A stretch of DNA of 46,139 nucleotides. Source: Meloidogyne chitwoodi (lineage: Eukaryota; Nematoda; Chromadorea; Rhabditida; Meloidogynidae). Position 1 is the first letter of the stretch. Each line of letters starts with the position of its first letter. Below the pieces are notes generated by a model that saw only the letters and a list, made by a program, of their open reading frames with translations, ran no database searches and was not told where the DNA came from. This document shows, piece after piece, positions 22,070 to 31,369 of the stretch. Position numbers and translations under genes: made by a program. The stretch spans positions 1 through 46,139 of the forward strand of contig JACZZP010000030.1 of assembly GCA_015183035.1 (NCBI GenBank), read 5' to 3'.

Positions 22070-22531
22070 ATGTTCTCCCTTCTTTTTTCCTTTATTTTTT
22101 TATTACGAGTTTTCCTTCCTATTACTTCTTTGACAGTTGAGTCAGAATTGCCAGAGTATTCCGAATATTTGCGTCAGATAGCCGAAAGACAAATAAAAAC
22201 AAATATAAAGGAAGAAGTAACCACAAAATCTTTGATTAGTCCCTTTGCAAATTTTCCTTCTATTCAATTATGTAAGGATGCTCCTACAACAAGCGAAAAC
22301 TATTATAATCATGTCTATTGCTGGGTAATGTTACTTCTTTATACATTGCTTGTACTAAGTCTAATAATATATCAATTACGATCGATTGTGTGGTTAGGGA
22401 ATACTATCCCAAAAAGAAAAAATAAAAAAGATATTGAACTTGGTTTAATAGATGAACAGTCTAGAAATAACAAAAATATTGACAACAAATCCAAAGACGA
22501 ACCAAATATTTCAAGGATGCTTACCATGTGA
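22070..22531 (+). CDS. Putative type I membrane protein (signal peptide + one TM)
   Basis: 153 aa, family not recognised. Residues 1-21 are a hydrophobic signal-like sequence. Residues ~22-80 form a short ectodomain with one Cys (68) and charged helical stretches. Residues ~83-101 are a strong transmembrane segment (WVMLLLYTLLVLSLIIY), followed by a basic and then polar tail (~50 residues). TTTTAG ten bases before the ATG looks like a splice or trans-splice acceptor. The last 80 bases overlap the protease gene in another frame. Nematode Mavericks are known to carry membrane fusogens, but this is far too short and lacks the features of one. A virion-membrane or exit role is possible. Confidence 0.65.
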   Translation: MFSLLFSFIFLLRVFLPITSLTVESELPEYSEYLRQIAERQIKTNIKEEVTTKSLISPFANFPSIQLCKDAPTTSENYYNHVYCWVMLLLYTLLVLSLIIYQLRSIVWLGNTIPKRKNKKDIELGLIDEQSRNNKNIDNKSKDEPNISRMLTM

Positions 22532-22919
22532 TAAAATACCCAATATAAATTGTATAAGATATCCTGCGGCGTTTGTATTGAATTTGGACCCTCATCAGTC
22601 AGGAGGATCACATTGGGTGTCTATTTTTGCAGAAGGAAAAGAAAGATGTGTATATTATTATGATAGTTTGACACTTTTTAATATTCAAAAATCAAAAGAT
22701 GGATGTATAATAAATAATTTTCTTGAAAATTTCCCACAAATAATTAGAAATTGTAAACCTTACCAATCCCCTTTATCTAATACATGTGCTCACCATTGTA
22801 TTTGTTTTATTTATTTTCTCTCACAAAATTGTACATTTAATCAATATCTTAAAATACTAGAAAAAGAGCATAACCCAGATTTATTTGTTAAAAAGATTGT
22901 TAATAAAATGCTTAAATAA
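22452..22919 (+). CDS. PRO: Polinton adenovirus-type cysteine protease (maturation protease)
   Basis: 155 aa, the normal size for Polinton proteases, which cleave capsid precursors. Catalytic order His-Asp-Gln-Cys is visible: SHWVSIF (His54), YYYDSL (Asp71), YQSPLSNTC (Gln105, Cys112). The residue after the nucleophile is Ala (TCAHHC) where Gly is usual. An N-terminal FQGCLPCDKIP segment also fits the family. The start lies 80 bases inside the preceding membrane-protein frame; there is no later ATG that keeps this N-terminal region. Probable substrates within the element are the pVI-like protein (LQGG|A) and the small basic protein (QKGS|G). Confidence 0.9.
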   Translation: MNSLEITKILTTNPKTNQIFQGCLPCDKIPNINCIRYPAAFVLNLDPHQSGGSHWVSIFAEGKERCVYYYDSLTLFNIQKSKDGCIINNFLENFPQIIRNCKPYQSPLSNTCAHHCICFIYFLSQNCTFNQYLKILEKEHNPDLFVKKIVNKMLK

Positions 22920-23566
22920 TTTTCTTATTTTATTTTTTCTCGAAATGTCCAGATGTTAATTTAATCTAATATTTAGGTTTTAACCTTTTTAAGTTATAGA
23001 ATAAGAGCAATTAAATTTAAAATAAATATGACCACTAAGATGTTATTAAAAGGAAAAAAATTTCCTAATATAATTAGATTTAACCTTTCGGATGAGTATA
23101 AAGAGAATGTAAATTAATGACCTTTGCAGGCCAGATGTTTTAATAATTTAACCTTTCGAAAATTTTAAATGTAATTATTGCGAAAAGGTCAAAATGTCAT
23201 TAAAATTTTTTAGGATAATAAGATTTTTAAATATAATTGAGTTTTACGACATTTTGCAAGTCCAGATGTTATTAATATTGTATTTATTTAACCTTTTTGG
23301 AAAAATAAAAGCATTTATTTTAAATTTAATTACACTAAAAATTAAAATTTATTATTGTTTAATTTTGAAAGGTCAAGATGTATAAATTGGAATATTTTTT
23401 TAAAGATAATTGAATTTTACGACATTTTTAAGCCCAGCTGTCTAATTTTAAGGTGTACTAAAATATGCCATTTTTTGTAAAATTATATCCTTTTTTCATT
23501 TTTATAAAAAATAATTATAAGTAAATATTTTTAGTTCAGATAGATTTTATTTATTAAAAGAGAACA
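22920..23566. repeat. Non-coding spacer with degenerate GTCCAGATGTT repeats
   Basis: The motif (G)NCCAGATGTT or a close variant recurs at about 22948, 23131, 23261, 23372 and 23435, usually near AACCTTT(TC) strings. A longer pair sharing (T)GA(G/A)TTTTACGACATTTT occurs at about 23235 and 23415. The reverse complement, AACATCTGGCC, reappears at about 30550. A 29-codon ATG frame (23028-23117) has no recognisable features. TATAAAAA at 23503 is a plausible TATA box for the gene at 23567. Confidence 0.4.
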
Positions 23567-24020
23567 ATGAACCATTATCCTGAAAAACGTGCAACATTAA
23601 ACGAACAATCTCTTGAATTTTTATTTGAAAATATTCTATCATTGAATGATCATCTCCCTAAATTACAACAAGAAATACAGACAATATGTGTTAAAAATGA
23701 ACCGGAGATAATTGTTGCAACACCTATTCCATTAAATCGTTGGATATATTCTAGATATTTAATCAAGGTATTTTAATTTTATATTATGAAATCAATTATT
23801 AATTTAGATAAATAATCCTCGTTGGCATTTTGAACGTAATAAAGAGAAAAACTACAAATTTAAAAACTATAGATGTTGCAAAACATTTTACAATGACAAT
23901 CGTTTTAAAAACAGAAAATTCAACAGAAGGTGTTATAAATGTGGTGTGATTTGGCGTTTAAAAAATAATAACGGACGTAGAAGACACATGTGTTTTGAAA
24001 AATATAGCCGACCATTTTGA
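23567..24020 (+). CDS. Truncated polymerase B paralogue: N terminus + zinc finger only (2 exons)
   Basis: Exons 23567-23767 and 23808-24020 with a 40-nt intron at the same place and phase as the first intron of the polymerase gene; 137 aa. Exon 1 matches the polymerase start (NEQSLEFLFENIL here, TERSLAFLIENIL there) and its end (LIK, then INNP after splicing). Exon 2 then jumps to the polymerase zinc-finger region (CCKTFYNDN, CYKCG, NGRRRHMCFEKY; polymerase ~386-441) and stops before the exonuclease. Both missing segments were removed in frame, and the Cys/His ligands survive. The 3' flank is also duplicated. So this is a partial duplicate of the polymerase gene kept open; a nucleic-acid-binding role or dominant-negative regulator is inference. 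Confidence 0.75.
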
Positions 24021-24069
24021 TATGATTTTTACACTCATAGATATCTTTATTATGTAATTTTTATTTTTG

Positions 24070-24430
24070 TTATTAATAAATAGAAGATACAATTTTGAAA
24101 AAATTAATGATTAGAAGATGTCATTTTTAGGGGTAAAAATGCATAATTAAGGAAAAGAAGATAAAATTTTAAAAAAATTAACAACTAGAAAATAACTTTT
24201 TATTTAAGAAAATAATAATTAACAAAAATAAGATGAAATTTATAAAATATTAGTTTAGAGAAGATGTCAGTTTTAGGGGTAAAAATGCAATATTAATGAA
24301 AAGAAGATACAATTGTAAAATAATTAAGGAAAAGAAGATGAAATTTACATTTTTTTGCCTATTTTCGATGAAAAAATACATATTTTTATAGTATATGCGT
24401 GTGAAATATATTCGCACGAAAAAATCACCA
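24070..24430 (+). repeat. Dispersed direct repeat, copy A (3' flank of truncated paralogue)
   Basis: It runs from AATAGAAGATACAATTTTG to CGCACGAAAAAATCACCA, matching 28973-29330 at high but imperfect identity. Internally it is built of AGAAGAT-rich subrepeats with TTTTTAGGGGTAAAAATGC occurring twice. It ends in an imperfect hairpin GTGTGAA-tata-TTCGCAC. Confidence 0.85.
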
Positions 24431-24582
24431 GCAGTTTATATGCACTTGTGGTTTTTACTTTTTTTGCAAAAAGACTAGATTTTTTTATTACACTGAACTT
24501 TTTATTTTTAGTTAATATTTTTAATTAGAAATACTGGGAAAAATGAATGGATAACTAAAAAATGGGCGTGGCTTAAAAATAG

Positions 24583-24618
24583 TATAAAAGTCGAAGATTT
24601 TAACAAAAATATTTCATT
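24583..24618 (+). promoter_or_regulatory. Core promoter of the polymerase gene (TATA + TCATT)
   Basis: TATAAAAG at 24583 and TCATT at 24614, 31 bases apart, preceded by GGGCGTGGC at 24564. It matches the TATA/TCATT spacing of the penton and pVI-like genes. Confidence 0.5.
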
Positions 24619-24690
24619 CTTTAAATTTTTATTTATTTTCTTATTTATTGTTTATTTATATTATATAAATTTTAGAATTAATTTTATAAA

Positions 24691-27600
24691 ATGAGTCCTC
24701 CTCCAACTAAACGAGCAAAATTAACTACAGAACGATCTCTTGCCTTTTTAATCGAAAATATTTTAAATGCTTCTAATGGTGAACTACCCCTTATAAATTT
24801 ACAACAACAACAATATGTTCAAGAAGGTCAAGGAAAATCACCTGAAAGTTACGTTACAAAACTAGGAGAGCAAGTTCAACATAATAAAAAATTCCGATAC
24901 ACCAAGTGTAGTACAAAATTTCAAATTAATGAAGTACCAGCAGATCCAGAAGACCTTTTAAGTGGAATATTTCAACACTGCGTCGATGCAGCATTAGAAG
25001 AATGTCGTGAAAGGGGAGATAACCCAGATCAGCTAGGATGTGTCATCACCAGTGAATTACTTGAACCTGATGTTTGGATACCAATCAGGGAGATTACAGA
25101 CAACACAGTGGACACTATACTAAACCAATTTCTTAAAGTTGGTCAAAGCAAAAAACAACAAGGAGTCACACTATGGGGAAAACCTTTCGAGATTACAGTG
25201 ACAACAGTAGATACCAAGAATGAAAAAGACAAAGATAAAATTGTAGGAGGAGCAAGAGGAAAACTTGCACCAGTACATCATCGCATCAGTTCACAATGTC
25301 TAATCAAGGTTTTTTATATTTACAAATAAATAATTTTTAATTTTAGATAAATAATCCCGATGATATGAATCATTGTTTATTCTTTGCTCTTCAAGCAACA
25401 CTAGTTTCCAATATTTATGAATTTACACGTTCTCAATTTTATGATTATATGCATGGCCGTTATGGATCAAGAAATCAATTTAGAAATGAAACACACCATC
25501 TTATGAATCAAGTATTTGCTCCTTTTGGTCGTCACGAGTATGCAGCAGAAAAATGGGTGAAGCCAGTCGTTGAATACTGGAACAACATATACAAAGGCAA
25601 ATTTATCTTCAAAGTCTTTATTTTTGGAGCATCTGGTCATTATAAACCAATTTTTAAATATGGTCCTGAAAAGTTTGATACACCCATAATTATTCATTAT
25701 GACAACAATCATTTTGATGGAGTTCAAAAAGCTGGAAATTTATTTGGATACCCCTATTGTTTTTCATGTGAAACAATATATCGTCATGCTCAAGAACATT
25801 CAACTAAATGTCTCTCTCGTTGTTTAAAATGTTCTCGTATAGGACCGACTTTTCCGTGCAAAGAAGAGAACAATTACAATCTTAAATGCAGAGGATGCTG
25901 CAAATTATTTTACAATGCAAATTGTTACCAGCATCATTTAAACAGTGGATTTTGCTATAATTCAAAACAGTGTGAAAAATGTGGAGAAATTTATCGTGTA
26001 AGCAATAACACTAAGAATGGACGTAGAGGACATGTCTGCTTTGAAAAATATTGTGGACGCTGTGACGATTACCATGATCCTAAAAGAGGGTGCTACATCA
26101 AACCTCTCAAACCAAAACAACAAACTCCATATCGACTTGTTTCCTTTGATTTGGAAACCATGCAACATAAAATTATAGATCCTTCAAAACAACAAAGACT
26201 TCATGAGCCTAATTTTATTGCAGCAAAAATTGTATGTCCAAGCTGTATAACAAACGGTGAATGGAAAAGAAGTTTAAAAAACAAATTTTGCAAAGTTTGT
26301 GGACCCCATCGTACTATTACCTTCTCTCACCGATCATATAACAACACTGAAACAGATAAAAAAATTATTTCTCAAAATCCTTTAAAGGATTTCGCAAAAT
26401 GGATATTATATGACTTGCCAAACAACTATGAAACATATGTTTATTCACATTTTGGAGGCCGTTTTGATATGGTGCTTGTCTTCAAAGAATTATTCAATGA
26501 GAAACTCAATCCAGAATTAATAATGAAAGGCAACAAATTATATGAAATGAAAGTAAAGAAGCGCCAAAATTTGAATCCGAATATAGTCTTTCGAGACTCT
26601 TACAATTTAATGCCAATGGGCTTAGCTGCATTGGTACCAACATTTGGATTACAAGTAGAAGACAAGCCATTTTTTCCTCATTTGGCTAATCAACCCGAGA
26701 ATTATGGAAAGATAATATATCCTACAAAAGAAGAGTATATGGCAAATGGAATGATGCCTTCAAAAAAGAAGGAATTTGATAATTGGTATGATGAAAATAA
26801 AACAACACCATTCCTATTAGACGAAGCCTTAGCAAGTTATTGTACAAATGATGTAGAAATATTAATGTGCGCTTTAATCGATTTTCAAAATGAATTTTAT
26901 GAAACAACAAGTAGTTCAGAACATGAAGGAATTGATGTATTAAAAGAATGTATGACAATTGCAAGTTCCTGTATGAAACATTTTCGACTAAATCACTTAA
27001 AAGAAGACCATCTAGCCATTGTGCCTGAAAGAGGATATGAAAATGCTGAAAACCAAAGTCTTTTGGCTTTGAAGTTCTTCCAATGGTATTCAGAGAAAAA
27101 CAACGTCGAAATACAAACAGCTCATTGGAAAGGAGAAAAGAAAGCTGGAAATTTTAAATTAGATGGTTGGATTGAAGAGCAGCAATTAGCAATAGAAGTT
27201 AATGGATGTGGATGGCACGGCTGCCCAAAGAAAGGATGCTACCCTGGTGAAAATATGATGCTACCTAATGGTTTGACAGCTGGAAAACAACGAGAGAAAG
27301 ATAAGAAAAGATTAGATTTTATTCGAACTCAAGTGCCAAGAGTGGATGTATACTGGGAATGTGATATAAGAAGAATGATAGAAAGAGATAGAGAAATGAA
27401 GAAGAAATTTGACAATTATTTGGATGAAGGCCCATTAGAAATAAGAGGCTGTTTCTTTGGAGGGCGCACAGGCCCATTAAAACTTTATCATGAAGCAAAG
27501 CATGGCGAGAAGATTTCATATTTAGATGTAACATCATTGTACCCCTACACAAATTTCAATACAAAATATCCAATTGGACATCCTAAAGTCCATACACTTA

Positions 27601-28918
27601 ATGAAGATGTACATTGGACAAAAGCAGCAGACAATCCTTATTCCTTCTCATTAATGAAGGTTTTCGTCATACCACCAAGAAAGATCGACATACCAATTCT
27701 TCCTGTAAAATTAGATGAACTACGACTACTTTTTCCTCTCTGTGCAAAATGCTCCAAAACACACCCAAAAGGTGGAATCAATGAAAACTACAGCTGTCGG
27801 CATAATGATAGAGAAAGAGGATGGGTCAGCAGTTGCACTTCAATTGAACTAAATGCAGCTTTAGAAGAAGGCTATATTGTTACCAAACTTTATAGAGTAT
27901 TGGAATACACAGAAACAGACGACGAACTTTTTAGACCTTATATGAGAGAATTTTTAGCGCAAAAGATACATGCATCAGGCTTTGATGAAGAAATAAGAGG
28001 AAATGGAGAAAAAGAAGAAAATTTTGTAAAAGAATGCTTTGAAAAATTTGGAATCAAAATTGAAATTGAAAAGATGACACCTAATAAAGGAAAAAGAGCT
28101 ATAGCAAAACTGGCTGTAAATAATTTATGGGGGAGATTTTCGTTAAGAAATCATGGACTAGCACAAACACTTATTACCGATGACCCAGCAGAATTAATAG
28201 AATTTCTAAACAACAGATCGATTGATGTTGCAGCATTAGATGAACTTACTAAAGATACAACAATGATTCGCTATGTAAAGAAGAAGGAGTGGGTTGAAGA
28301 ACACGATTCTTCCAACGTTGTGATATCTCTATGGACTACGTCCGCAGCACGCTTGCATCTACTTAAATTAATGCAAAAAGTTGTGAGGACACCCGGTTGT
28401 ACGCTTCTTTACACAGGTATTTATAATATAATTTATAAAATTTATTTTAAACTTTAGACACCGACTCCCTTATATTTGCTCACCCTGAAAACAACAACCC
28501 ATTAGAAATTGGACCTCATCTAGGTGACCTGACGGATGAGTATCCCGAACATGATATTCTCGAGTATTGTAGTGGAGGTGCCAAACAGTACGGACTAAAG
28601 CTCAGAAGGAAAAATGGAAGTGTCAGCGAACCGGAATATGTTTTGAAGGTCAGAGGAATTACATTAAACTATGACGTCATCAACAATCAAGGACTTAGGT
28701 ACGAAACATTTAAAGAATCAGTTCATAATTTTATAAATAATAATGGTGATTTAGATCCAATTTTTATTGTTTACCCAAACTTTTTAAAACCTTCTATTAA
28801 AAGTAGTTCTGTTATCTCCCAGACTTTTCATAAAAATTATAAACCTTTCATAGGCAAAGGTATTATTCGCCCTAGTGATTTTACTGTTCTAGATTATGGC
28901 TTTGTTAAAAATATTTAA
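24691..28918 (+). CDS. POLB: Protein-primed family B DNA polymerase (pPolB), 3 exons
   Basis: Exons 24691-25308, 25347-28416 and 28458-28918 (introns 38 and 41 nt) join in frame to 1382 aa. It replicates the element by protein priming. Order: N-terminal domain of unknown function (1-206); a DDMNHCLF...NNHFD segment (211-330) resembling an OTU-like cysteine-protease fold; Cys/His zinc fingers (~340-455); 3'-5' exonuclease with FDLET (Asp474/Glu476), HFGGRFD and YCTNDVEIL; a Vsr/PD-(D/E)XK-like insert (LDGW...AIEVNGCGWHGC); polymerase motif A DVTSLYP (Asp933), motif B NNLWGRF (1131-1137) and motif C YTDTDS (1228-1233). The second intron splits motif C after the first base of its first Asp codon. 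All key residues are present, so it is probably active. It has its own TATA/initiator promoter. Confidence 0.95.
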
Positions 28919-29324
28919 TTGTTTTCATCATTTTTCTTATTTATTTTTTACTTTTTACAAATTTATTTTTAATAATAATAAATAGAAGATACAATTTTGA
29001 AAAAATTAAGGATTAGAAGATGTCGTTTTTAGGGGTAAAAATGCGATATTAAGGAAAAGAAGATACAATTTTGAAAAAATTAACAAATAGAAGAATAATT
29101 TTTATTTAAAAAATTACAATTAACAAAAAGAAGATAAAATTTAGAAAATATTAAGAATTAGAAGAGATCGTTTTTAGGGGTAAAAGTGCATAATTAATGA
29201 GAAGAAGATACAATTTTAAAATAATTAATGAAAAGAAGATGAAATTTACAATTTTTGCCTATTTTTGATGAAAAAATAAATATTTTTATAGTATATGCGT
29301 GTGAAATATATTCGCACGAAAAAA
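28919..29324. other. Polymerase 3' flank, no gene
   Basis: AT-rich 3' untranslated-type sequence followed by the second copy of the dispersed repeat (28973-29330). The minus-strand PAZ gene ends inside the last bases of that repeat. No open frame is convincing here. Confidence 0.6.
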
Positions 29325-29330
29325 TCACCA
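28973..29330 (+). repeat. Dispersed direct repeat, copy B (3' flank of polymerase gene)
   Basis: Partner of 24070-24430. Both copies follow polymerase-derived genes and end with the same hairpin and AAAAATCACCA. This shows that the polymerase gene and its 3' flank were duplicated together. Confidence 0.85.
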
Positions 29331-29888
29331 CCCGTTTAAATAAGTTAAATCGTTTTGAGATTGACTGAATTTTCTTCCAACATAACATAACTCTTCATCA
29401 TAATCTGATAATGGCACAGGAGTTGTTACATCAAATTCTCTTGGTGATTCTTCTGAAGATGTTTTACTTTTATCTTTGAAATAATTTTCTAGCCATTTAT
29501 TAAAATCTGTCTTTTCTTCATCTACAAGTTGTAAAAGCTCAATAGGATAGTATCTGTCTTCACCTTTTGTAAAGTGTTCAATTACACAGTGATGATAAGG
29601 ATAGTTGAGTCTGATACGATGACGAGAATAAAAATGAGCAGCAACACTGATATTGAATGGACGAGATAGTCGACCATATGCTTGTAAAACATCAGATCCT
29701 TGTTTACTCAAATCATCAAAGAATAAGGTCTTGTTTAAATCATTATGATCAGTATATGTTGTACGAAGTTTTTTGCCTTTTAATTCTTTTAAAATTTTTT
29801 CTCTATTTATCGGATGATTGAGCATATCTCGTAGTGATTTTTTATTACATTTTAGAATTTTTGCAAATTCATCAATAAGGAGAGCCAT
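29325..29888 (-). CDS. PAZ-only Argonaute-like protein
   Basis: 187 aa, single exon, ATG at 29888. Residues ~30-123 read as an Argonaute PAZ domain: ELKGKKLRTTYTD (36-48), the LSKQ turn, then HFYSRHRIRLNYP (85-97) and DRYYPIELLQLV (111-122). These match the sugar-phosphate-binding aromatic/His segment and the Y-x-P-x-E-L motif of PAZ; style is closest to nematode Argonautes. Residues 1-29 resemble the helical linker before PAZ; 125-187 are acidic, Ser-rich and unmatched. The MID and PIWI domains are absent, so it cannot slice. PAZ normally holds the 3' end of small RNAs, so a free PAZ could sequester guides or bind the silencing machinery; this is inference. It is not a core Polinton gene and is presumably host-derived. 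Divergent from the gene at 30089. Confidence 0.75.
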   Translation of the reverse strand: MALLIDEFAKILKCNKKSLRDMLNHPINREKILKELKGKKLRTTYTDHNDLNKTLFFDDLSKQGSDVLQAYGRLSRPFNISVAAHFYSRHRIRLNYPYHHCVIEHFTKGEDRYYPIELLQLVDEEKTDFNKWLENYFKDKSKTSSEESPREFDVTTPVPLSDYDEELCYVGRKFSQSQNDLTYLNGW

Positions 29889-30088
29889 TTGAAAGTAAAT
29901 ATTTTTAAAAAAGATGAATATTTTTAAGAATGATTTTTAAAATTTAAAGGATTTCTATAAGTCCTTACACCTTACACCTTCAACCTCAACTAAATTCTGC
30001 AGACCATCTAATTTAAGAATACCCCCTCCCCTCCATCCATATTCTGTTTCCTTCATTTTCTTTAAATCATTTCTGAAATTATATAAAA
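29889..30088. promoter_or_regulatory. Divergent promoter between PAZ-like and zinc-finger-like genes
   Basis: Two hundred bases separate two outward-facing start codons. They include a repeated CCTTACACCTT(CA) string near 29965, and a C-rich tract CCCCCTCCCCTCCATCC near 30022 like the one in the other divergent region (about 14392). TCATT initiator-like strings lie toward each gene. No clear TATA box is seen. Confidence 0.4.
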
Positions 30089-30431
30089 ATGAACAATCAA
30101 GAGTTTAATCCACAAATTCCTCCTCCATCTATTCCTGAACCAATGCTTTCTGAACCACCCATGGCTTATCAAGAACAACTATGGAAACTAGTAAAAGGAA
30201 AAACTGTTTTACAATATCATCTCTGCTATGGTTTATTATTCTTATATTTAAATTTATTTAATAATTTTAGAATGTCAAGATCGACTTTTCCATACAAATG
30301 ACAAGGTGATGCGCAATGGAGATAAAGTGATAATCAAAATAGAATTATGCAATAAATGTGTAAAGGACAACTGCTTTGCCACAGATTTACTTACAAACAA
30401 GAAGCCGAAGAATTTTGATAAATATAAATAA
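30089..30431 (+). CDS. Small two-exon Cys4 zinc-finger-like protein
   Basis: Exons 30089-30230 and 30271-30431 flank a 40-nt intron (GTTTAT...TTTTAG) in phase 1, giving 100 aa. Splicing joins HLCY to ECQD, so a CxxxC-type pair on either side of the junction is completed and followed by CNKCVKDNC, a credible zinc-binding set. This supports the model over the unspliced frame, which stops early. The N terminus is Pro-rich (IPPPSIPEPMLSEPP) and probably disordered. Family not recognised. It is divergently paired with the PAZ-only gene, so the two may be co-expressed; a joint function is speculation. Confidence 0.6.
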
Positions 30432-31369
30432 AAAATAATTATTCACTTATGTAAACTTTTAATTTGAAATAAAATTTAATTTAAAAATTTTTATTTTTGT
30501 TTTACCCTTTTATCTTTTTTCCCGCTTTTCCACTATTCTTTCTTTTAAAAACATCTGGCCTTTTTATTTTTTGGTAATTAAAGAAAGAGATTGTCTTCGA
30601 GATAACGATCTTAAATTTGAATATTTGAATGGACTAGAAAGAGAAGATATAATTAGCAAAGGGCGGAAATAATAAACAATGCGAAAAACAATGTTGCATC
30701 AGATAATATGTCAGTTTTTCTTTTTTTCACACATTTTTATAATGTTAATTTTTAATAAAATAATATTTTTTAAAAATATTTTTAGAATATTTTTATTTAA
30801 ATTAAATTGCTATATTGGCATAACGTAAAACGTTCAAAAAACGTGTTTTTTTAGCGTAGTAGGAAGAGTCTAGTGCGACTTTTAGGATGACTATTTTAGA
30901 CTTTTTGGTATTATTTTTGACTTTTTTGTGCTTTTTCAAGATATTTATGCCTAAAAATCAGAAAAATTTATAAAAAGTTGGAAAACTTCTTAAGTTTAAA
31001 CAATTTTTCAATTTTTCTTTCAACTTTTCTTAAAAATAAAAAAAATTTATCTGGCATTTTGTCAATTTTTTCTTTGTGACATTTTGTCACTTTGTCGCTT
31101 ACTGACATTTTTTCATAAGAAACGAATGCTTTACTAAGCCAATTTTGAGAAATATTTAATCTAATCTGCGTTTATAATTTAAAAATGACCAAAAAATGAC
31201 TAGTATTTTTTGTTTTGACCTATTTAGATTAAAAAATTTATTTTATACACATTTTTGTATTTTAAACTTGATTTTTTGTGACTTTTTTGTGACTATTTTG
31301 GTGACTATTTTGGATTTTTAGTGACTATTTTAGGCGACTATTTTGCAATTTTATTTTGACTATTTTTTT
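30432..31369. other. Non-coding AT-rich region with TGACTATTTT simple repeats
   Basis: No convincing gene. AACATCTGGCC near 30550 is the inverse of the motif in 22920-23566. A 31-codon open stretch without ATG (30577-30672) has protein-like composition and could be an exon remnant. From ~30870 to 31360 the sequence is dominated by variants of TTTTGTGACTATTTTGG and GACATTTTGTC. Confidence 0.5.

Larger units (their letters stand above)
24021..24690. promoter_or_regulatory. Spacer with duplicated 3' flank and polymerase promoter
   Basis: About 24070-24430 is a copy of the sequence after the polymerase gene (28973-29330). The rest is AT-rich. Before the polymerase gene stand GGGCGTGGC (24564-24572), TATAAAAG (24583) and TCATTC (24614), then TTTTAG about 14 bases before the ATG, a possible trans-splice acceptor. 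No gene is seen. Confidence 0.6.

Noticed and set aside
22070..22531. Membrane protein as a Maverick fusogen
   Set aside because: Only 153 aa with a short ectodomain and one Cys; no fusion-protein domain visible.
30577..30672. 31-codon protein-like open stretch
   Set aside because: No ATG and no convincing splice acceptor or donor links it to a neighbour; recorded only as a possible remnant.
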